The position numbers and the translations under genes were made by a program. A stretch of DNA of 42,055 bases, taken from positions 1 to 42,055 of the forward strand of contig JAPKZA010000459.1 of the NCBI GenBank assembly GCA_026394015.1, written 5' to 3'. The notes beneath the pieces were generated by a model. The model ran no database searches. It saw nothing but the letters and a program-made list of their open reading frames with translations, and had not been told where the DNA came from. Position 1 is the first letter of the stretch, and each line of letters starts with the position of its first letter. Source of the stretch: Acidobacteriota bacterium (GTDB taxonomy: Bacteria > Acidobacteriota > Terriglobia > Bryobacterales > Bryobacteraceae). Shown one piece after another: positions 1-8,208 of this stretch.

Positions 1-2
1 TC

Positions 3-233
3 GCGGCCGGTCCCGGCGCTGTGGTTGGCGATTTTTCTCTCCTGAAAGATTTTGCGATGCCGTGGGAAGGCCACAAACTCCAGTTCCGCTGGGAGAGCTT
101 GAACTTCATGAACCACCCCAATTTCGCCAGCCCCACCACGGGCCGCGGTAATCCGAACTTCGGGCTGATCACCGGACTGATCGGCGGCAACCAAGCTCGC
201 ATCAACCAACTCGGGCTGCACTATCGGTTCTAG
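3..233 (+). CDS. TonB-dependent receptor, Oar-like, C-terminal end (partial)
   Basis: This is the last 76 codons of an outer-membrane receptor whose start lies before the window. The reading frame is open from the first bases. The sequence shows the closing beta-strands of an Oar-type barrel: LQFRWESLNFMNHPNF is the usual penultimate strand with its N-F-x-N-x-P-x-F pattern, followed by NFGLITG and the terminal strand QLGLHYRF ending in an aromatic residue, as needed for BAM recognition. Members of this family combine an N-terminal carboxypeptidase-regulatory-like domain, a plug and a long barrel, but none of that is visible here. It converges on the next gene with one base between the stop codons. 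The substrate cannot be told. Confidence 0.85.
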   Translation, partial: AAGPGAVVGDFSLLKDFAMPWEGHKLQFRWESLNFMNHPNFASPTTGRGNPNFGLITGLIGGNQARINQLGLHYRF

Positions 234-234
234 A

Positions 235-1536
235 CTACCGGAGAAGCTGACGCGTAGCGTTGCGCAGGACGTCCTCCACGTCCGGCGCAACGCGCGAAAC
301 AGCCGAAGTCTCGTAGCCGCCCTCGTCGTAAGACCGGCGGGTGCCGATGTACATCGGGCCATAGTCGCCGTACGCTGCTGTCGCCACCAACGCCGCCGGC
401 CGCTCCGCCGCGGCCGCCAGTTGGTACTCCACGAACAGCTCTCCGGGCATGTGTACGATCGAAAACGAACCCAGCCGCAGGGCCGTCAGATCGATCGTTC
501 GACCGGCCTTCGTGAGCCGATGGAAGGCGAGGTAACGAGCCTGGTTCAAACGCTGCTTCGGGTCGGTCAGCTCGGCTGTCAGGTCCGCCTCGGAGAATCC
601 AGCGCCGGTCCGCAGCGGCAGCGCCACCGGGACCGAAATCCACCGCACGTCCGAGAACGGGATCGGCTTCTCCGCCGCCTTCGCCCCGGCCATCGCCGCC
701 GCCATCCGTTCGGCCAGCACCGGCCGCATCGCCACCGCGCCGTCGTTGAACTTGCCCGCCCCGATGTTCCCCGCCGCCCCCGTGAAGTGGACCTGAAACG
801 TATCCGTCTGCTGGTTCCGAGCATGGCCGACGAAATCGGCCGAGACCGCCCCCTGGCCGTAGTAACTCATCGGATGGGTCGCGTAGTAGCTCAGCGTGGC
901 GTACCGCCGGGGCCCAGCCCAGAAGCTGATCGACCGGAGCAGCGGATCGATCACCCCGACCGGAGCCTGACAAAGAGGCGAGTTCCGGCAAGCCGTCATC
1001 CGGCCAAACTGCACCTTCCCGTCGCCTCCGATGATTCTGCGATTCGAAGCCACGTCGACGACCGGCACCGCCCCCGCCGTCACCGCCGTCACAGCCACCG
1101 GCTGCGCCAGCCGAACCGCCCGGGCGACCTTGGCGACGGTCTGCAACGCGAACGCGTCCGGGCCTAGCCCTACGCCCGAAGGCAGCAGCGCCTGGGCCGT
1201 GGCGTCGTCCCCCGGAGCGTCGTGCTGATGCACCGTGTGCAGCGCGACCCGCTCCGGCGTCGTGCCCGCGGCCTTGGCCAGCGCCGCCCTCCAGCGGTCG
1301 CGGCTATGGTTGCCGATCCCGAGCCAGTCCACTGCGCAAAGCACGATCGGCAACTGGCCCGTCGGCCACAGCACCACGCCGCGAGCCGAGAGCGGATCCG
1401 CGATGGACGACGCCACTGGGACCAAGCCGTAGCAGAGCGCGGCGCCGAGCGGAGGCGTGACGTCGGCCGAAAACGTCGCGACCCGAAGCCCGCGAGGGGC
1501 GACGGCGAGTTGGAGGATCGATCGGCGCGATAGCAT
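235..1536 (-). CDS. Secreted neutral/alkaline ceramidase-like protein
   Basis: A 433-aa protein that resembles the N-terminal domain of neutral/alkaline non-lysosomal ceramidases and the many Acidobacteriota/Planctomycetes proteins annotated that way. Visible signs are an opening strand leading to DVTPPLG (about residues 25-31), a CAVDWLG segment near 67-73, and HTVHQHDAPGDD (about 100-111), which corresponds to the Zn-binding His-x-His segment of ceramidases. The N-terminus MLSRRSILQLAVAP looks like a short Tat or Sec signal. It is shorter than true ceramidases (about 650-700 aa) and lacks their C-terminal domain, so the substrate is unknown. The start ATG lies inside a perfect 12-bp inverted repeat shared with the divergent receptor promoter region. 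Family assignment is moderately sure; the enzymatic role is inference. Confidence 0.6.
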   Translation of the reverse strand: MLSRRSILQLAVAPRGLRVATFSADVTPPLGAALCYGLVPVASSIADPLSARGVVLWPTGQLPIVLCAVDWLGIGNHSRDRWRAALAKAAGTTPERVALHTVHQHDAPGDDATAQALLPSGVGLGPDAFALQTVAKVARAVRLAQPVAVTAVTAGAVPVVDVASNRRIIGGDGKVQFGRMTACRNSPLCQAPVGVIDPLLRSISFWAGPRRYATLSYYATHPMSYYGQGAVSADFVGHARNQQTDTFQVHFTGAAGNIGAGKFNDGAVAMRPVLAERMAAAMAGAKAAEKPIPFSDVRWISVPVALPLRTGAGFSEADLTAELTDPKQRLNQARYLAFHRLTKAGRTIDLTALRLGSFSIVHMPGELFVEYQLAAAAERPAALVATAAYGDYGPMYIGTRRSYDEGGYETSAVSRVAPDVEDVLRNATRQLLR

Positions 1537-1554
1537 CCAGACATGCTATCGCGC
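1525..1554. promoter_or_regulatory. 12-bp perfect inverted repeat over the start codon of the ceramidase-like gene
   Basis: The arms at 1525-1536 and 1543-1554 are exact reverse complements (GCGCGATAGCAT and ATGCTATCGCGC) with a 6-bp centre. It sits in the 48-bp divergent interval between the ceramidase-like gene (minus, ATG at 1536-1534) and the receptor gene (plus, ATG at 1585). In minus-strand RNA the AUG would lie in the 3' arm of a hairpin; in DNA it could be an operator for both genes. Which role applies cannot be decided from sequence. Confidence 0.5.
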
Positions 1555-1584
1555 GGGGGCATTTCGTTGTAAATTGGTTGTCCG

Positions 1585-4500
1585 ATGACCGGAATGCGGA
1601 TTGCGCTTTTACTGATTGTGACTCTGCTCGCGAGGGGGCAGGAGTTCCGGGCAACCTTGACCGGACGGGTAACCGACCCCGTCGCCGCCCCGGTCGCCGG
1701 GGCCGTCGTCGCTCTCCTCAACGTCGATACGAACGAGCGGCTCCAGCATAAGACCGATGGCCAAGGCAATTACAGCTTTGCGCTGATCCGGCCCGGCAAC
1801 TATGAACTCCGTGCCGAGCACTCCGGCTTCAAAACCATGGTCCGCCGCGGCATAGTGCTGCAGGTGAACCAAGCCGCCACGGTCGACCTCTCGCTGACCC
1901 TCGGCACGGTGACCGAGACCGTCACGGTCACCGACGAAGCGCCATTGCTCGAGACCGCTTCCGCCGATCGCGGCGGGACCATCGACCAACAATTCATCAA
2001 GGACATGCCGCTGAATGGTCGCAACCCGTTCATGCTGTCGATGCTCGTCGCCGGGGTCAACTACAACGGGTCGCTCGCCTACATGCGCCCCTTTGACAAC
2101 GGAGCGATCGCCGACTTCGGCATCAACGGCGGGGCCAATCGGTCGAACGAGTTCCTGATGGACGGCGTCCCCAACAACGCTCAAGCGGGTGGCAACAACA
2201 TCGCCTATGTGCCTCCGGTGGATTCCGTCCAGGAGTTCAAAATCCAGACGAACTCCTACGACGCCCAATATGGCAAGACCAGCGGTGGCATCGTCAACGT
2301 GGTCCTAAAGAGCGGAACGAACCGGTGGCACGGGGCGGCGTATGAATTCGCCCGGCGCAACGCTTGGGACGCGAACAGCTTCCAGAACAACGCCCGCGGC
2401 GCGGCAAAAGAAGGGCACTTCCAGGATCAGTACGGATTGCAGATGGACGGGCCGCTAATCAAGAACCGGACGTTTTTCCTCGTGAACTACGAAGGCTATC
2501 GCGAAGCCTCGCCGCAGCCCTTGATTCTAAGCGTACCGGCCCTGGAGATGCGCAACGGAGACTTCTCGAAGCTGGTCGACGCGCGGGGACGGACTATCAC
2601 AGTTCATGACGCCTCGACCGGCTTCGTCAACCCCGCCTTCAGCAATCGATGGGATCGGCTGCCGTATCCGGGCAACGTGATCCCTCCGAGCCAGATCAAC
2701 CCGATTTCGCGGAAGATTCTGGACTTCTTCCCCAGGCCGAATACGTCGACGCCATCGACGAACTACTCGCAGAGCAACTACTTCATCTCCGGGGCAGAGA
2801 CGGCGGCGCGGGACGACTTCTACAACTTCGTGGCCAAGTTCGACCAGAACATTTCCGACAAGCATCGGATGTTCTTCCGGCACGCGTCGAACGACCGGAC
2901 GGAGACTCGGTCGACGAACGGGATTTTGAACTCCCCAGGGCAGGACGGGCAGATGCCGCTGAAGCGGATCAATGACGCTTACGTGATTGATTGGGTGACA
3001 ACGGTTTCACCGTCCCTGCTCTTCAATATTCGGAGCTCGTTTTCGCGGTACGTCGAAGGATCGCGGGGGGACGCGAACGCCGGATTCGATTTGACGACGC
3101 TCGGCTTTCCGAAGAAGTTGGTGGACCAAATGCCATACGGCCCGTTCTTCGGTCGATACACGTTTGCCAACTATATGTCGCTGGGCCGGTACCCGAGCAA
3201 CAACATCACGAACACGTTTACGGTGCATCCGACGATGACGTACATCAAGGGCAGCCGGACGATCAAGTTTGGCGTGGACATGCGGCGGACGCAGTATTCG
3301 ACGCAGACCTACGGCAACGTTTTCGTGCTGGGGGCGACGAACACGTTTTCGCAGCGAGACTACCTGCGGGCGGACGCCTCTTCGGGGAATTCGATTGCTT
3401 CGTGGTTGCTCGGGACGCCGTCGAGCGGGTCGATCAACTACAACGTGTTCCCGATTTTCTCGTTCCCTTACATCGCTCCCTGGGTGCAGTCGGACTGGAA
3501 GATTTCGCGGAAGTTGACGGTGAACGTGGGGCTGCGGCAGGACTACAACGTACCGCCTTCGGAACGGTTTGATCGCCTGAATCGGGGCTTTGACACAGAG
3601 GTGAAATCGCCGCTGAGCGCGATGATCGACAGGGAGCGCTTTCCGGATTTTCCGGAAATTCGCGGGGGGCTGGCATTTGCGGGAGTCGGGTCAACGCCGC
3701 GACGGGCGGCGAACCTTGATTGGCGGACGTTTCAGCCGCGGGCCGGATTTGCGTGGTCGCTCACGAACAAGACGGTGCTGCGCGGTGGATGGGGCCGGTT
3801 TCATTCCAACCCCAATAACGACTACTTGCAGACGACCGGATTCAGCCTGACGACGCCGCTCGTATTCTCGACGAACGAGAGCCGGAGCCCGGTGAACAAC
3901 AAGATCAACGATCCGTTTCCGACGGGAGTGCTGACGCCTTACGGCAGTGATTTAGGCCCTTTGACGTACGTGGGAAGGGCGGTAAGTTTCGTCAACCCGA
4001 AGTTCCGGATCCCGGCGGTGAACTCGTTCTCGATCGGGTTGCAGCACCTGCTGTTTAAGGGCGCCAAGCTGGAGGTGACGTACTCGGGGAGCCGGGCGCA
4101 AAACCTGCAGAATTCGAAGCTCTACAACGAAGCCGAGTTCGGGTTTCGGGACCAGTGCAGCTTTCTGAACGGGGGGAACCCGGCATTTTGTGACCAGCAG
4201 TTGCCGAACCCGTTTCGAGGGTTGGCGCCGCTCGAAGGAACGACCTGGTACGAGTCGGCGAACCTGTCGCGGGCGCAGTTGCTGCGGCCGTATCCGCAGT
4301 ACGCCGCGCTGACGGAGTTGATGCGCAACGAGGGGGGAAGTTGGTACAACTCGGTGCAGACTTCGCTGACGATTCGGAACAAGTGGACGAACCTGCTGGC
4401 CAACTATACGTTCTCGAAGAACGTGGAGCGGAACGGGTTTTTGGATCCGCTGCGGGACGTGATGCAGCAGGGCTTGGCTTCCTTCGATAAGCCGCACCGG

Positions 4501-5082
4501 TTGGTGATCAGCGCGGTGACGCCGATTCCGCTGGGGCGGGGAACGAGTGGCTGGCGGGCCCGGCTGCTGAAGGGCTGGGAGACGTCGACGATCTACTCGT
4601 TGCAGTCTGGCCGGCCGCAGCCGTTGCCGGGGAACGTGCTCTACGTGAAAGAAGCCAAGCTGCCATCGAATTGGGACGGAGCACGGGTGCAGGGCTGGAG
4701 CCCGTGCGTGCAGCGGTGGAACGAGAACAACACGATTACGTGGATGCCGTACAGTTTGGAGGCGGGGTGCACGGAGCCGAACTTCGTGATTCTGCCTCGG
4801 TTTACGGCCCGCTTCACGCCGTTCCGCGATGGGCGGCTGCGGGTGCAGGGATCGAAGATGCTGGACATGTCGCTGAACAAGACGACGCAGTTGAACGAGC
4901 GGTTCCGGGTGCAGTTCCGGGCCGAGGTGTTCAACGTGACGAACTCGTTCTTCCTGGTGAACGCGCAGTTTGAGACGGACCCGGAGAACGTGAACTTCGG
5001 GAGCATCATCAAGGCGGCGACGAGTGCGCCGAACTCGAACTACCCCCGGCAGATCCAGTTGGCGGTGAAGTTCCTCTGGTAG
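1585..5082 (+). CDS. Oar-like TonB-dependent receptor
   Basis: A 1165-aa outer-membrane protein. A Sec signal (MRIALLLIVTLLARG from the second Met) is followed by a carboxypeptidase-regulatory-like beta-sandwich (about residues 22-108, with GRVTDPVAAPVAGA and GNYELRAEHSGFK). Next comes the plug (about 110-260, with MPLNGRNPFML and FGINGGANRSNEFLMDG), then a very long barrel ending in RVQFRAEVFNVTNSFF and the terminal strand IQLAVKFLW. Length and order fit the Oar family abundant in Acidobacteriota. It likely imports or binds oligomeric substrates using TonB energy, but the ligand is unknown. The start could be ATG 1585 or ATG 1594; the second gives a cleaner signal peptide. It is divergent from the ceramidase-like gene and convergent with the AAA+ ATPase gene (4-bp gap). 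Confidence 0.9.
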   Translation: MTGMRIALLLIVTLLARGQEFRATLTGRVTDPVAAPVAGAVVALLNVDTNERLQHKTDGQGNYSFALIRPGNYELRAEHSGFKTMVRRGIVLQVNQAATVDLSLTLGTVTETVTVTDEAPLLETASADRGGTIDQQFIKDMPLNGRNPFMLSMLVAGVNYNGSLAYMRPFDNGAIADFGINGGANRSNEFLMDGVPNNAQAGGNNIAYVPPVDSVQEFKIQTNSYDAQYGKTSGGIVNVVLKSGTNRWHGAAYEFARRNAWDANSFQNNARGAAKEGHFQDQYGLQMDGPLIKNRTFFLVNYEGYREASPQPLILSVPALEMRNGDFSKLVDARGRTITVHDASTGFVNPAFSNRWDRLPYPGNVIPPSQINPISRKILDFFPRPNTSTPSTNYSQSNYFISGAETAARDDFYNFVAKFDQNISDKHRMFFRHASNDRTETRSTNGILNSPGQDGQMPLKRINDAYVIDWVTTVSPSLLFNIRSSFSRYVEGSRGDANAGFDLTTLGFPKKLVDQMPYGPFFGRYTFANYMSLGRYPSNNITNTFTVHPTMTYIKGSRTIKFGVDMRRTQYSTQTYGNVFVLGATNTFSQRDYLRADASSGNSIASWLLGTPSSGSINYNVFPIFSFPYIAPWVQSDWKISRKLTVNVGLRQDYNVPPSERFDRLNRGFDTEVKSPLSAMIDRERFPDFPEIRGGLAFAGVGSTPRRAANLDWRTFQPRAGFAWSLTNKTVLRGGWGRFHSNPNNDYLQTTGFSLTTPLVFSTNESRSPVNNKINDPFPTGVLTPYGSDLGPLTYVGRAVSFVNPKFRIPAVNSFSIGLQHLLFKGAKLEVTYSGSRAQNLQNSKLYNEAEFGFRDQCSFLNGGNPAFCDQQLPNPFRGLAPLEGTTWYESANLSRAQLLRPYPQYAALTELMRNEGGSWYNSVQTSLTIRNKWTNLLANYTFSKNVERNGFLDPLRDVMQQGLASFDKPHRLVISAVTPIPLGRGTSGWRARLLKGWETSTIYSLQSGRPQPLPGNVLYVKEAKLPSNWDGARVQGWSPCVQRWNENNTITWMPYSLEAGCTEPNFVILPRFTARFTPFRDGRLRVQGSKMLDMSLNKTTQLNERFRVQFRAEVFNVTNSFFLVNAQFETDPENVNFGSIIKAATSAPNSNYPRQIQLAVKFLW

Positions 5083-5086
5083 AGGG

Positions 5087-6568
5087 TTACATCATGGGCT
5101 TGGACGCGCGGCTGGCGGGCGGGGAGGCGCGGACGGCGCGTTCAAAGGCCCAGGCGCGGATTTGGGTGATTTGCTCCTTCATGGTACGGGCGAGGGAGAC
5201 GATGCTCACAGCGGTTGAGATGAGGTCCTGGTTCGAGACTTCGCGGTCCGCGAGGCGGGCCTTCGTGATCGCCGAGACGACGCACTGCTCGACCTCGGCA
5301 CCGGACCAGCCGACGGTGAACTGGGTGAGTTGTTCGAGTTCGAGGCCGGCGAGGGGGATGCCGCGGCGTTGGAGGTGGATGCGGAAGATCTCGGTGCGTT
5401 CGTCATCGACGGGAAGATCGACGAAGAAGACCTCGTCGAAGCGGCCTTTGCGGAGGAGTTCGGCGGGGAGGACGTCGATGCGGTTGGCGGTGGCGGCGAC
5501 GAAGAGGCCGCGGGTTTTCTCCTGCATCCAGGTGAGGAAGAAGCCGAACATGCGGCCGGATTCGCCGCCGGTGACCTGCGTCGAGACGGCGTTTTCGATC
5601 TCGTCGAACCAGAGGACGGCGGGGGCCATTTCTTCCATCATGCGGCAGGATTCGGCGAAGATGACCTCCGGCTTGCCATGGCGGCCGGAGAAGATTTCGT
5701 TCATGTCGATGCGGTAGAGGGGCAGGCCGAAGCAACTGGCGATGGCCTTGACGGAGAGGCTTTTGCCGCAGCCGGGGATGCCCATGAGGAGGACGCCTTT
5801 GGGGACGATTTCCGCGCTGATCTCGTCGCGGAGTTCGAAGAGCTTCTGGCGGTCAGTGAGCCATTTCTTGAGGCCGTCGAGGCCGCCGATTTCGTTGATG
5901 TTGGTGGGGGTGGGGAGGAACTCGATGACGCCGGAGCGGTTGACGAGGAGGCGCTTTTCTTCGAGAAGGGCGGGGAGGGAGGTGGCGCTGAGAACGGGGT
6001 TGGCGGCGAGGGCGCGGCGGAGGGCGAAGCGGGCTTCATCGAGGGTGAGGCCTTTGAGCGCGCGGGCGAACTGGTTGACGAGGGGGAGGGGGGCTTCGGG
6101 CCGTTCGTCGTGGAGGAATGCCGCGAGTTCGACTTCGTCGGGGGGGCGGAGTTCGACGAAGACGAGGCTGCGTTCGAGCTCTTCGGGGATGGCGCGGACG
6201 GGGGAGGTGATGACGACGAACTTCTGGCGGTCGAAGCAGGCGGATTCCGCGTCGCGGAGGCGGCGGCGGACTTCGGAGGAGTCGCGGAGGGGCTCGTGGA
6301 AATCTTTGAGATGGAAGATGGCGGGATGGGTGTGGGCGATGATGAAGTCGAGGGCGCCGCGGGCGGATTCGGTGCCAGGGACGGGCGGTTGGCCGTGCAG
6401 ATGGAGGCCTTCGGTGAGGCTCCAGGTCCAGACGGGGAGGGCGAGTTCGGCGAGGAGACGGCCGATGCGGAGTTCCTCAGAGGAACGGATGTAGGAGAGG
6501 GGGCGGCCGGATTGGAAGATCTCGCGCAGGGCGCGGGCGGCGCGGCTCTCGGGAGCGGAATGGGTCAT
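5087..6568 (-). CDS. Ycf46-like AAA+ ATPase
   Basis: A 493-aa cytoplasmic ATPase. Walker A is GIPGCGKS (about residues 263-270) and Walker B is AVLWFDE (about 317-323). Arginine-finger and sensor regions follow in the segment that includes GRFDEVFFVDLP. The N-terminal 220 residues, with FIIAHTHPAIFHLKDFHE and the ADP-binding-like VFVELRPPDEVEL, match the degenerate first ATPase-like domain of the chloroplast/bacterial Ycf46 family. Usual length for that family is about 490-520 aa, so the gene is complete. It is the last gene of a minus-strand run behind the META and SMP-30 genes (26 bp from the SMP-30 stop). The biological role of bacterial Ycf46 proteins is poorly known; protein remodelling is the family expectation. 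Confidence 0.85.
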   Translation of the reverse strand: MTHSAPESRAARALREIFQSGRPLSYIRSSEELRIGRLLAELALPVWTWSLTEGLHLHGQPPVPGTESARGALDFIIAHTHPAIFHLKDFHEPLRDSSEVRRRLRDAESACFDRQKFVVITSPVRAIPEELERSLVFVELRPPDEVELAAFLHDERPEAPLPLVNQFARALKGLTLDEARFALRRALAANPVLSATSLPALLEEKRLLVNRSGVIEFLPTPTNINEIGGLDGLKKWLTDRQKLFELRDEISAEIVPKGVLLMGIPGCGKSLSVKAIASCFGLPLYRIDMNEIFSGRHGKPEVIFAESCRMMEEMAPAVLWFDEIENAVSTQVTGGESGRMFGFFLTWMQEKTRGLFVAATANRIDVLPAELLRKGRFDEVFFVDLPVDDERTEIFRIHLQRRGIPLAGLELEQLTQFTVGWSGAEVEQCVVSAITKARLADREVSNQDLISTAVSIVSLARTMKEQITQIRAWAFERAVRASPPASRASKPMM

Positions 6569-6594
6569 GAGTTCTCAGTATGGACGCACGGGAG

Positions 6595-7530
6595 TTACCG
6601 AAGGCCGGGAGTGTTGACGGGAATACTCCAAAGAGTTCCGCCGGCGGTGATGAAGAGGGTCTTGCGGTCGGGGTTGCCGAAGGCGCAGTTGGTGACTTCG
6701 TCGACGGGGACGGGGAGGAACGCCAGGAGCTTGCCTTTGGGGGAGAGGACGTAGACGCCGCCTTTGAACTCGTCGGCGGTTTCGTGGGGCGGATGGGGTT
6801 TGTTGAGGCCGCCGGCGACGTAGATGCGGCCTTTGCGGTCGAGCTTGATGCCGTCGGGGCCGCGGCCGGTTTTCCAATCAAAGAGGAGCCGGCGGGAGGC
6901 GGGGTGGATGGAACCATCGGGGCGGAGGCGGAAGCGGTAGAGCTTGCGGGCGCCGCCGGGGTTATTGTTATTGTTGTCGGCGACGTAGAGGGTCTTGTCG
7001 TCGGCGGTGACGAAGAGGCCGTTGGGGCGTTCGAGTTCGCCGGCGATGATACGGGTGACTTTGCCGGGGGCGTCGATGCGGTAGACTCCTTCGACCTTCA
7101 TTTCCATGGAGTCGCGGGGGCCGTAGCGGGGGTCGGAGAAGTAGATGCGGCCTTTGGAATCGATGGTGAGGTCGTTGGGGGAGTTGTAGCGAAGGCCTTC
7201 GTAGTTGTCGGTGAGGACGGTGATGGTGCCATCGAGTTCGGTGCGGGTGATGCGGCGGTTGCCGGCTTCGCAGACGATGAGACGGCCTTGGGGATCGAAG
7301 AGGAGGCCGTTGGAGCCGCCGGAAGGGTTCCGGATGACGGTGGTGGAGCCGTCGGCGTTGCGGCGTTGGATGCGGTTGCCTCCGCTGTAGTAGAGGCCGC
7401 CTTGGGGGCCCCAGGCGGGGCCTTCGCCGGCCCCGGCGGAATCGACGAGGGTGGGTTTGGCACCGGGGGCAACGGGCGGGTCGGCGGCGAAGAGGGAGAC
7501 GGTGAGCGAAAGCAGGAGCAGAGGGCGCAT
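6595..7530 (-). CDS. SMP-30/gluconolactonase/LRE family protein, secreted
   Basis: A 311-aa six-bladed beta-propeller protein with a Sec signal (MRPLLLLSLTVSLFA). Family marks are GEGPAWGPQGGLYYS near the N-terminus, holding the metal-binding Glu; SPNDLTIDSKGRIYFSDP in the middle; and ERPNGLFVTADDKTLYVAD with the metal-site Asn/Asp. These enzymes hydrolyse sugar lactones or related esters in a divalent-metal site. The export signal suggests a periplasmic or extracellular substrate, which is not identified. A longer in-frame start exists at 7629, but it lies inside the preceding gene and encodes a Pro/Ser-rich stretch. ATG 7530 begins the signal peptide and follows the upstream TAA by one base, so translation is probably coupled. 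It is the second gene of the operon. Confidence 0.85.
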   Translation of the reverse strand: MRPLLLLSLTVSLFAADPPVAPGAKPTLVDSAGAGEGPAWGPQGGLYYSGGNRIQRRNADGSTTVIRNPSGGSNGLLFDPQGRLIVCEAGNRRITRTELDGTITVLTDNYEGLRYNSPNDLTIDSKGRIYFSDPRYGPRDSMEMKVEGVYRIDAPGKVTRIIAGELERPNGLFVTADDKTLYVADNNNNNPGGARKLYRFRLRPDGSIHPASRRLLFDWKTGRGPDGIKLDRKGRIYVAGGLNKPHPPHETADEFKGGVYVLSPKGKLLAFLPVPVDEVTNCAFGNPDRKTLFITAGGTLWSIPVNTPGLR

Positions 7531-7531
7531 A

Positions 7532-8161
7532 TTAGAGTTTGCGAAGGGTGGCGAGGGGTTGGCCGGCGGCGTTGAGAAGGGTGAGCGTGGCGGCATCGAG
7601 GGAGAAGGAGGCGGTTTTGCCGAGGGCATTGAAGAGGCCGGCTTCGATCTTCATGCGGTCTCCTTCGCAGGCCATTTTGGTGGAGTTGAGGCTTGCGAAG
7701 GTGAGGGCGGTGCCGGAGGAGGTGTAGCCGCCGTTGTACTTGTTGCAGCCAGCGAAGCCCGAGGCGCCGCCGTCGGCGAGGTTGAGCGTGGCTGGCTGTT
7801 TGAGGGTGACGGGTTGGCCGGCGAGGGTGGCGAGTTCCCATTTGCCGAGGGGGGAGAGCGATGGGGTCATAACTTTGGTGGCGGTTTGCGGGGGGGCGTT
7901 GGAATCGAGGCAGTTGGCGAGGGTGATGGTGCCGGAGGCGAAGGTGGCTTCCGGGCCTTTGAGGCTGAGAAGGGTGAAGCCGTCGGAGAAGGAGAAGGTG
8001 GAGATGGACGGGAGCTTGAGCTTGGGCTTGCCGGGGATGGTGACTTCGGCGCGGTTCGCAGGATAGGCGACATCGAAGGTCTGGCCGGCGGGGCAGTTGT
8101 ACCGCACGGCCTTGGGGCCGGCGAGAAGGACGCAGGGCAGGAGTACGAGGAGGAGTTTCAT
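7532..8161 (-). CDS. MliC-like plus META domain exported protein
   Basis: A 209-aa protein. A Sec signal (MKLLLVLLPCVLLAGP) is followed by a segment of about 75 residues with YNCPAGQTFDVAYP and a later GPEATFASGTITL, which recalls the C-type lysozyme inhibitor MliC fold (one Cys, F-x-V-x-Y strand, a late W/G-x-E-A strand). From about residue 95 there is a META/HslJ domain: LGKWELATLAGQPV, then GFAGCNKYNGGY (the hallmark G-C-N-x-Y) and LNSTKMACEGDRM. META proteins are envelope proteins linked to stress and motility; MliC proteins inhibit lysozyme. The META half is secure. The MliC half is weaker because the usual paired cysteines are not clear. It is the first gene of the operon with the SMP-30 and AAA+ genes. 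Confidence 0.75.
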   Translation of the reverse strand: MKLLLVLLPCVLLAGPKAVRYNCPAGQTFDVAYPANRAEVTIPGKPKLKLPSISTFSFSDGFTLLSLKGPEATFASGTITLANCLDSNAPPQTATKVMTPSLSPLGKWELATLAGQPVTLKQPATLNLADGGASGFAGCNKYNGGYTSSGTALTFASLNSTKMACEGDRMKIEAGLFNALGKTASFSLDAATLTLLNAAGQPLATLRKL

Positions 8162-8179
8162 GGGTGGGTGTCCTTAGCG

Positions 8180-8208
8180 ATTGTAAGCCGTTTTGGTGGC
8201 TCATGGAA
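8180..8208 (-). promoter_or_regulatory. Possible sigma-70-type promoter for the META/SMP-30/AAA+ operon
   Basis: Reading the minus strand, a -10 TACAAT (8185-8180) lies 18 bases before the ATG at 8161 and 17 bases after a weak -35 TTCCAT (8208-8203). The -35 overlaps the stop codon of the terminase reading frame. The -10 matches consensus in five of six bases; the -35 is poor. Confidence 0.35.

Noticed and set aside
5330-6754. Long plus-strand frame opposite the AAA+ ATPase gene
   Set aside because: Gly/Glu/Ala/Asp-rich low-complexity translation that mirrors a high-GC gene on the other strand; the minus-strand frame has clear Walker motifs.
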